Shown: piece after piece, positions 56,360 to 64,000 of the stretch | Layout of the letters: each line of letters begins with the position of its first letter | Position numbering within the stretch: the first letter of the stretch is position 1 | Source: Gigaspora margarita | Taxonomy: Eukaryota > Glomeromycota > Glomeromycetes > Diversisporales > Gigasporaceae | Assembly: GCA_009809945.1 (NCBI GenBank) | Contig: WTPW01000669.1 | Coordinates: forward strand, 2,362 to 66,361 | Direction: 5' to 3' | DNA length: 64,000 bases | Notes under the pieces: model-generated | The model's database searches: none | What the model was told of the DNA's origin: nothing | Seen by the model: only the letters and a program-made list of their open reading frames with translations | Translations under genes and position numbers: made by a program

Positions 56360-57072
56360 GGTAGTAGCTGCATCAATGTTATCAACAGAACAGTTTATTA
56401 AAAGAAGAAACCCCTGTTGAAGAGAAAAGGTTACCAGTAGGAGGAATTAAAAAGTTATTTTCAGAAGTAGATAATTTGTTATCTGATGTAGATTTGAGTT
56501 TAGACTATATATTGTTGATAAAAGAGAATTTTCAATGTCAAAAGGGGTTTAAAAATTAATATTGAATTTAGTATTGAGAATATTTTCTGCAGAAGGGTAT
56601 GCTGAGTTTTTATAGAATTTGACTATTTGTGTAAAAGATAGTTTTTGGTCAGTTTTGAAGAAATCAAAGTATATAATAATTCTGGCTAGAAAGTCTGTGT
56701 TTATGAGTTTGTTTGTAGTAGTGGTAATTGCTTGCTCTTTGTCTAAATGCAATATGTTATGGCTTTGAGCAGCTATATCTTGGTAAGCTTTAAGGTATTT
56801 GTAAAAAAAAGAGGTTGCGGCAACCAGTAGATATAGTTGTACTATTGTTTTTACAGAATTCTGTCTTAGCTTCATTAGCTAGTTTATTAAGCACTTTGGT
56901 AGGAATAGGCTTTTGAAAGGTTGCTTCATATGTGGCATCAATGTAAAATATTGTAGAGTCTATTTTAAGTTCTTTAAAGTTTTGTTTTCTTTTGGGTAAG
57001 TTTTGAATAACTTATTTAGCAAGTTTTTGAATAGTTTACTAGTATCATATTTTTTTTCTATAATATAAGGAC
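56360..57072 (-). pseudogene. LINE ORF1, C-terminal half
   Basis: Read on minus. KKYDTSKLFKNLLNKLFKTY, then FYIDATYEATFQKPI-like and a 108-codon open piece (56549-56875) with YLKAYQDIAAQSH and TNTDFLARIIIYFDFFKTDQ-like sequence. No enzymatic motif; ORF1 of LINEs normally binds RNA. The N-terminal half continues at 60791 after the hAT-like insert. Confidence 0.6.
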
Positions 57073-57638
57073 TAGTAATTTGATCTGAGTGGGTATTACC
57101 TGGGTTACCTATGGGTGGTAGGTGACCCAGATCAAGTTGTAACAGCCCAGATGAGAACAGGTGGGTAAACCCATGGGTTGACCCACAGGTCATCTATAGG
57201 TAACCTACGGGTCATCTGTGAGTTGGCCTATAAGAAATGAAGTATATATATGATGCTATGAATGAAGTCATGGGACATCTATTTGTTATCAGACCATAAC
57301 CCTGGTCTATGATGCAAGGTAATTGATGGGTAAGTTTTTTGAATATTGATGAAAGGAGTAATACATTTAAAAGTCAGATAAGAGTGATATAATGAGTAAG
57401 GGCTAATGTTTAAGCATGAGATCATAGGAATTAGCCTTTAAGAAAGGCAAGGTTGGAAATTGATCTTTTTTTTTTGTCTTTGCTATTAGCTCAATACAAG
57501 TCTAGTTTTGTCATTATGCTCCCACCCACTCTCCTATAAGAAAAGTAGTCTGGGTGTTGGTTTGGATTGGCATGGAATTGTCTAAATAGGTATATGTTAC
57601 ATAGCATCTAAAGGTATAAAACATGAACCAAAGGGTTA

Positions 57639-57789
57639 GGGCCGTGTCATTAATCATCTGATTATTTTTTATCAGAGGCCTACCTCCCCCCCTCTTCTTT
57701 AATATATATATAGTCAGGTTTTTATATATAATTTCAACTTTTTTTTACCCCCTCCCCCCTAAAAACTCATCTGATTTTTGTCACACCTC
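57639..57789. mobile_element. Harbinger-like MITE-150, copy 1, TSD TTA
   Basis: GGGCCGTGTCATTAATCATC at the left; the inverted right end is GAGGTGTGACAAAAATCAGA; TTA on both sides. The CTCCCCCC-containing core is the same as at 62274-62426. Confidence 0.78.
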
Positions 57790-58493
57790 TTACAAAATGG
57801 CAAATATATTACATTTTATAGTATTGGTACATGCATTGGGTAGTATGTATAAGCAGGACCATCTAAAGCTGTGTGTGGTTACGTGATATAGAGCCAATAA
57901 AATCAGTTGTTTTGATCAACACAGATTAGCCTGATGAAGAAAAAGTGAAAAAAAGTAAAAACATCAAAATACAAGAAACAAGTATCTAAACCTACCTTTG
58001 GTTATTAACAAAAAATGTCAGAAAGGCAATTTTACTATAAGGTTTGATCTCATTCAACTCTACACTTATCCTTACCCTAACTCTAATCAAAAAGTCAAAA
58101 ACATATAACTGCACATGGCTTTAGGCGTACCCTATACAAGCATATTATATTACATATAATTATCTGTACCAAAACCCGTTAAGTTTGGTTTAGTAAAGTG
58201 CTATTTATAGTTCAAAATGTTCAGGTAAATGGTCCAATTCAGACCAATTAAAATGTGCCAACATGAATCACAGATATACAAATCCAGATATCCAGCTGTG
58301 CCGTACTTGACCATATCTTTTCATAGAAAACACATGCCCATACAACTACTTTTTTCATAGGGCCCTCAAAATGGCTTCTTTTTGAAAAGGATTCAATTGG
58401 TCTACAGTATGTGTGTAATCTGGGTTTTGTAGTTGGTTTGCCTCATCAACTAAACCTTACTTATCAGGTGCTATATAGTAATAGGATATTAAC
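57790..58493. other. Interior of the hAT-like element, no gene
   Basis: AT-rich, no long frame. One short CTTACCCTAACTCTAATC tract at about 58073. Confidence 0.45.
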
Positions 58494-58501
58494 TGACCAA
58501 T

Positions 58502-60421
58502 TAGGGTTCCGAAGTTCAGTTCAGTTCAATAGAGGTTCAGGTTCAAGTTCAATGAACCTGAACCTGAACCTGAACCTGCTCTAAAAGTTCAATACTGAAC
58601 TGAACCTGAACTTAAAATTATTGAACATGAACCTGAACCTGAACTTAAAAAAAGTTCAGTTCAGGTTCAGTTCAAGGTTCATGAACATGTTCAGGTTCAT
58701 AATATATGCACATTTTTACCTAAATCACAAATTTGAATCAATTAGTAAAATTCAGAGAATCATAGCATTTTGTATAATTTTATTAATAAAATTATTAAAA
58801 ATATTGTTCTACATGAAATTTTACTAATTGATCATAACTTCTTGACCTAAGTAAACTTGTTCAGCACCAAAAAATACATCCAATCGGCATATTTTATTTT
58901 ACTTTTCTTAAAATATGAAGAAAAGATGCTTAATTTTAGAAATTTTCATCAAAAATTCAAAATTAAGCATCTTTACGCAAATTTTAAGGAAAATAAAATA
59001 AATTATACCGATATGATGTATTTTTTGGTGCTAAACAAGTTTACTTAGAGCAAGAAGTTATAATCAATTAGTAAAATTTAGAGAATCATAGAAATTTGTA
59101 TAATTTTATTAATAAAATTATATAAATTTCTATTATACTCTAAATTTTACTAATTGATCATAACTTCTTGCTCTAAGTAAACTTGTTTAGCACTAAAAAA
59201 TACATCATTGCGGTCTATTTTATTTTATTTTTCTTAAAATTTGCGTCAAAGATGCTTAAGTTTTAATTTTTGATGAAAATTTACAAAATTAAGCATCTTT
59301 TCTTCAAATTTTAAAAAAAGTAAAATAAAATATGCCGATTTGATGTAGTTTTTGGTGCTGAACAAGTTTACTTAGTGCACAAAATTAGCATCAATTAGTA
59401 AAATTTAGAGAATCATAGAAATTTGTATAATTTTATTAATAAAATTATGCAAAATTCTATGATTCTCTAAATTTTACTAATTGATTCTAACTTCTTGCAC
59501 TAAGTAAACTTGTTCAGCACCAATAAATACATCATAATGGTATATTATATTTCGCTTTTCTTAAAATTTGAAGAAAAGATGCTTAATTTTGAATTTTTGA
59601 TGAAAATTTCTAAAATTAAGCGTTCTTTCTTCAAATTTTAAGAAGGTAAAGTAAAATATACCGTTTTGATGTATTTTTTGGTGCTGAACAAGTTTACTTA
59701 GTGCAAGAAGTTATGATCAATTAGTAAAATTTCATGCAAAATACGATTTTTAATAATTTTATTAATAAAATTATACAAAATGCTATGATTCTCTAAATTT
59801 TACTAACTATTTATACTTCTCACTCTAAGTAAACTTGTTTAGTATCAAAAAATACATATATTTTTATTTAGACTCAAACTAGTTTGCAAACTTTGACCAG
59901 CCCGACCAAACTATGATTGAGTTTGAGTTTAATATAAAGTTTTAAATAATCGAATTTAGAGTTTTAGTCTGGTCAGGACCAGACCAAACCCGGACCCAAA
60001 CCTAGAATCACTAATTCATATGAACATTAGACTGAACCTGAACATGTTCATGAACTTATGAACTGAACCTGAACTGAACCTGAACCTGCTCTAAANGTTC
60101 AATACTNAACCTGAACCTGAACATGNTTTAAAAAATGTTCAGNTTCAGGTTCAATACTGAACCTGAACCTGAACCTGAACTTGACCTAAGGTCAGTTCAG
60201 TTCAGGTTCAGTTCAGTAATTGAACTGAACCGAACTGAACATGAACTTGACTTAAAAGTTCAATATTGAACCTGAACTGAACATGAACTTGACTTAAAAG
60301 TTCAATATTGAACCTGAACTGAACATGAACTTGACTTAAAATCAATATTGAACATAACTGAACTGAACCTGAACCTGAACTTGACCAAAGTTCAGTTCAG
60401 TTCAGGTTCATAGGAACACTA
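58502..60421. mobile_element. hAT-like element, 1.9 kb, TSD TGACCAAT, carrying the 327-bp satellite
   Basis: Termini TAGGGTTCCGAAG and, inverted, TAGTGTTCCTATGAA; a perfect 8-bp TGACCAAT on both sides (58494-58501, 60422-60429). Dense GAACCTGAAC/GTTCAGGTTC words occupy 58515-58700 and 60020-60415. The middle is the 327-bp double-hairpin array. The terminal TAGGGTTCC is as in the 7525-7793 MITE. No transposase. Confidence 0.9.
58730..59860. repeat. 327-bp double-hairpin satellite, locus 2
   Basis: GAACAAGTTTACTTAG-type words at about 59034, 59361 and 59689 give a 324-328 bp period. Hairpin 1 carries ATCAATTAGTAAAATTTAGA, hairpin 2 AAAGATGCTTAATTTTGA and AATACATCATT. These are the same two modules as at 3346-4625, though diverged. 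The 59860-60020 stretch has GTTTGGTC/GACCAGAC words. Confidence 0.88.
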
Positions 60422-60790
60422 TGACCAATACTATGAAATGTCTGCAGATCACGTGACCAGCGAGGCAAAATCCTATATGTGTATATGTTGAAAATGGTCA
60501 AGTGACCAAGTGATCGATTTAATAGATTAATCCCTGATTAAATTGCATTACTGGTCAGGTCACTTGCTAGATTATCTGAGTAGTGCCTTTTTTTTGGACT
60601 GATCCATTTCCACCTCAGTAGTACAATTTACTAGTCATATTAATTTTTTTTAATTAACCCAAGTGACCCATCGGGTTACCTGTCAGGTGACACAAGTGGT
60701 GCCTTTTTTGAACTAGCCTGTTTTCATCTGGCACATTGTCCACCCATCAGGTGACCCATGTAAAGATTTTTTAAACAGGCCAATTCACTA

Positions 60791-62766
60791 ATAAGGACAG
60801 TTTGTATGTTTGTATATAAGTAAGTAGAAATTGAGATGATGGTGACATTCGTTTCTTCGCTTATGAAAATTATATGAACATTGTAGATTTAAGGAAAATG
60901 GTAAGAGTTTTTTGAGTTGTTGGATAAAGTGGCATCATATTTGGTACTTAAGAGAGTTTAGAGTTTGGTTTTTATCAAGTGATGTTGAGAATTGTCGGTT
61001 ATAAATTGGAAAAAATTCTTTAAACTATTTATTAAAATGGTCTAGAGAATTCTGAAAAGAGGGAATAGAGAATTTTTGAAGAAAAAGTGTTTGTGGTATG
61101 TTGAATAGTAGCTGGATATTAAATTTTTTGTCTAATTTAATTGTAAGATATTTTTTCTTTGCATCTGTTGTGATTGTACCTGTTGTGACTGTACTAGCAA
61201 AAAGTTTAAATTCTGTAGGACAGAAATTAAGGCCTTCTGCAAATTTGTTATAGTTAATGGCCTAATAATTGTCAGAAAGAAATAGATGTAATTGAGCCAG
61301 ATTTAAGCAAAATTGTAATCAGTTTGCTGGTTTGTAGGGACGAATAGTAATAGAAGATATGAAAATTTTTGCATAATTGAATTGGATAAAAAGTATGGTT
61401 GTAAATTTATGAAGAATTTTTTTAAAAGTAGTTTCAAGGATATTAAATAGAATAGTAGCTTCTTTATCAATATTAGGATTAGTTTGGTAAATATAATCAG
61501 TTAGAAATGCAGGTTAGCTACCTGCTATTAAGCTTATAATATAGTAGAAACTTGCTTTAAGAGGTTTGCTGTTTTTGGTTTCAGATTTGATTATGCTTCC
61601 TAGATAGAAATTGTAGAGATGTTGTTTTAAATAGTCAAATAATTGAAAGGAAAAAGGTGCTTGTAGTTTGGTATTGGATTTCACTTTTTCAGTTACTAGA
61701 AAATTATCAATCCAGTCAAAAGTAGGGTTAAGTTTGAAATATACTCTAGCATAGTTGGAACTAGAGTTGTTGTTGTTAGATTGTAGAATAGATGCATAAG
61801 AAGATTGGGACTATTGATTTTGAGAAGGTTGGGTTAAGTTAATAGCTTCTAAAGTGGTAAGATGTTGTTCTGAAGATTGAGTACTAGGTTTATTTGAAAT
61901 ATCTGTATCTATTTTCATTATTGTTTGCTGTCGGTGTTCTAGTTGTTGTGTTCTAGTTGTTGTTGTTGTTGTTGTTTGGTTTTTTGTTGTGTAGATTGTA
62001 ATTGTTGTTAGTATTGTTCAGGAGAAATTGGAGATTTGTTATTGTCAGTTGAAGTAAGTGGTTGAATAGTTTCTGAAAGGTTGTTTAAACATTTTTTGTA
62101 ATAAATATTATTTGAGTAGAAGATTGCATCAGAGTGAAGATAGTAGCAGTTTTCTTGAATTAGTTTTGTGCATTGGACAGGTTCTTTGCATTTATAACAT
62201 TCATGTAAACAAAAGATATGTTCTTGAGTTGGTGATTGGGGAATAGTCTCAGTAGTTTTGGCAAGTCTAGTAAGAGCCATGTCATTAATCACCTGATTAT
62301 TTTTTATTAGAGGCATACCTCCTCTCCCCCCTTCTATAATATAGATTTGGTCAGGTTCCTATATATAATTTCAACATTTTTTACCCCCTCCTCCCCTAAA
62401 AAATTACCTGATTTTTGTTACTCCCCTAATGAGGTTTTTGGTTTTTTTATCATTAAAGGTAGCAACAAGATGCTCATTAGTTGTATATTTATTATCATTG
62501 TTATTGGAGATAAAATGTGTATGGTATTTGTTGCAGAAGCATTTTCAGATGCTTGATATAGTAGGGGCCTGAATAAAGTGAGTAGCTTTGTAATTAGGAT
62601 CTTGTAAGATTGTTACAAGGCAGCAAACTGGTTTGGTATTAGGTAGTGTTAGTTTGGCTGTACCAGGATTGTCTTAATAAAGAAAGATACTGAATCTGTT
62701 AGGATATTGTGTATAGAATACATCAAAATCAATTGTATCAGGGTTATTATTTGCTAGTATAGGCAT
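60791..62766 (-). pseudogene. LINE ORF1, N-terminal half
   Basis: Read on minus from ATG at 62766 (MPILANNNPDTIDFDVFYTQ), through TKPVCCLVTILQDPNYKATH, NDKKTKN | TRLAKTTETIPQSPTQEH (the bar is the MITE at 62274-62426) and a cysteine-rich segment CLHECYKCKEPVQC, then a Gln-rich tract (61935-61990) and long degenerate sequence to 60791. Stops every 20-60 codons. The Cys-rich block could bind zinc or RNA. Earlier frame starts inside the MITE are artefacts. Confidence 0.65.
62274..62426. mobile_element. Harbinger-like MITE-150, copy 2, TSD TAA
   Basis: GAGCCATGTCATTAATCACC at the left, with the inverted right end GGGGAGTAACAAAAATCAGG; TAA flanks both sides (62271-62273, 62427-62429). It interrupts LINE ORF1. 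Confidence 0.8.
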
Positions 62767-63062
62767 TTGGATATTGTATATTTTGAAGAAGAATAGATTT
62801 AATAAATAGGATATATTTAATATATATTTGGAATATTCAAGAGGGATTAGGTCTAATAAATAAAGTAGTGAGATAGAGATTGTTAAGAGCTTTACAAAGA
62901 GGTATAATTATTTCATATAATGTAATTCCAACTAAGCTAGTATGTGTTATACAGGTCACATGCTTTTCAAATCACATGATACAAGTCATGTGTTATACAA
63001 ATCATGTGCTATACAAGATGTGTAAAATTGTATAGTTTAGGAAACGTTGCTTTGTATAAATT
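62767..63062. other. LINE upstream region
   Basis: Upstream (5') of the LINE ORF1 start. Contains repeated CACATG-type words (TCACATGCTTTTCAAATCAC, GTCATGTGTTATACAAATCA) near 62955-63020. No further gene. Confidence 0.4.
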
Positions 63063-63757
63063 GTGACGGCTGATGCTGATTTTGGCTGATGTTGAAAATC
63101 ATGTGATATTTTGGTCTGAAAATTGCAGATCAGAAAATTTCAAACCAAACATTCGTTCTGCATACAGTCAACTCCCGCAATAGTCACATGCTAAAATTAG
63201 CATTTTATGGGCCTATTGCGAAATTGTAACTAAAGCGAGAAAGAATTTATATAGTTTGTATGATCATATAAATAAAATTAAGGTGACTATAGCGCGATTG
63301 TGACTATAGCGAGATGTGACTATTGCAGGAGTTGACTGTAAATCGGTTATAACTCAAAATCTGCATAAGAAACAACCTTTAGTATTCTAACAAAAAGCTT
63401 TCCTTGAACAATTTTGCTAATACACCTTCTAACATTTGGCATATTGTAACTACTAACCCTAACTTAAATGAAGATAAGTTCAATGACTACCTCAGTATCA
63501 TCATCCAAAACTACATAACCAATAAAAAATTCTTTAAGTTCGTTTATGTTAGGGTTAGTGTCTAGAACTTAGAAGGTTAGTAGGTTATATAGTAAAATTG
63601 TTTAGGGAAAAATTTTTGATGCAGTTTCTTATGCAAAATTTTGAGAAATAAGCAATTTTTGACAAATGATTGTTTGTTTTGAAATTTCCAATCTGCAATT
63701 TCCAACCAAAATGTCATGTGATCTTCAGCATTAGCCAAAATCAGCATCAGCCGTCAC
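63063..63757. mobile_element. MITE, 695 bp, GTGACGGCTGATG ends
   Basis: GTGACGGCTGATGCTGATTT at the left faces its inverse at the right. ATAAATT (7 bp) flanks both sides (63056-63062, 63758-63764). Second-level arms AATTGCAGAT/ATCTGCAATT lie inside. The core is a family E palindrome with AACCCTAAC (63466) and GTTAGGGTTAG (63549). A TA-flanked MITE is nested in the left arm. The superfamily is uncertain. Confidence 0.72.
63165..63338. mobile_element. pogo/Tc1-mariner-like MITE, 174 bp, TSD TA
   Basis: CAGTCAACTCCCGCAATAGT at the left and its near-perfect inverse at the right, with TA on both sides (63163-63164, 63339-63340). The inner ACTATAGCG words are typical of pogo-like termini. Confidence 0.85.
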
Positions 63758-63764
63758 ATAAATT

Positions 63765-64000
63765 AAAAGGATTGCAAAAAAAAATAAATATTTGCTTTGT
63801 GTAAAATTAATTAATAATTTATTTTTATTTAATTAACTAAGAACCAATAAGTTTCAGGTTATTAAAAATGTAGGTAACATGATTTTATGTTACACAAAAA
63901 GCGCCTTTTGGGGTATTTTTTGTAGCAGAGTTAAAAAAGAAAAGGAAAAAAGAAAAAGGAAAGATATAAAAAATTTAAAAGTTTTTTAATATATCTTAGT
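63765..64000. other. AT-rich window end, nothing recognised
   Basis: Low-complexity A/T and an AAGAAAAAGGAAA purine tract (63930-63965). No supported feature. Confidence 0.4.

Larger units (their letters stand above)
57073..60790. mobile_element. hAT-like element, 3.7 kb, TSD ATAAGGAC
   Basis: Termini TAGTAATTTGATCTGAG and, inverted, TAGTGAATTGGCCTG, with a perfect 8-bp ATAAGGAC on both sides (57065-57072, 60791-60798). Subterminal GGTGACCC/GGGTTGACCC words place it in the same family as 17210-19274. It contains a 151-bp MITE and another complete hAT-like element (58502-60421). A spare, diverged right end occurs at 60540-60640. It splits LINE ORF1. Confidence 0.88.

Overview
This is a eukaryotic, strongly AT-rich, gene-poor and transposon-saturated window. 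The best-supported source is an arbuscular mycorrhizal fungus (Glomeromycotina, Gigaspora/Rhizophagus-like). The reasons are one spliced AIG1/GIMAP-like GTPase gene with 81-91 bp introns, a Sel1-like repeat fragment, a Ty3-type retrotransposon, a MULE and an EEP-RT-RNase H LINE. No bacterial operon, rRNA, tRNA or CRISPR was recognised. The organism call is an inference; no search was possible.

Layout. 1-14.3 kb: no host gene; low-complexity repeat, an 8-bp-TSD element (2118-4871) carrying a retroposon and a 327-bp hairpin satellite, several MITEs, and hairpin arrays. 14.6-16.3 kb: the only convincing host gene, minus strand, four exons. 16.7-24.8 kb: a hAT-like element (17210-19274) with nested MITEs, a cluster of GTCGG-rich inverted repeats, and Harbinger-like MITEs. 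24988-37234: a hAT-like element (TSD GTTGCGAA) containing a five-hairpin array and a 10-kb Ty3 retrotransposon (LTRs 27188-28334 and 36137-37219, coding on minus). 38.7-39.4 kb: a MITE with a 9-bp TSD. 39.6-44.75 kb: a decayed plus-strand MULE transposase split by two copies of a poly(A)-tailed retroposon. 44.8-62.8 kb: one decayed minus-strand LINE exploded by four insertions: a 1-kb foldback in RNase H, a 5.6-kb block in RT, a 3.7-kb hAT-like element in ORF1, and a 153-bp MITE near the ORF1 start. 63.0-63.8 kb: a MITE carrying a pogo-like MITE.

The window reads as layered insertions. Many boundaries are fixed by target-site duplications, and several are confirmed because removing the insert restores the interrupted open frame or matches an unoccupied copy. 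The least familiar items are a ~1.1-kb non-coding retroposon family with 13-16 bp TSDs (three copies), a 327-bp double-hairpin satellite sitting inside two otherwise different hAT-like elements, an 18-bp word shared by several palindromic families, and hAT-like elements that each carry their own subterminal word.
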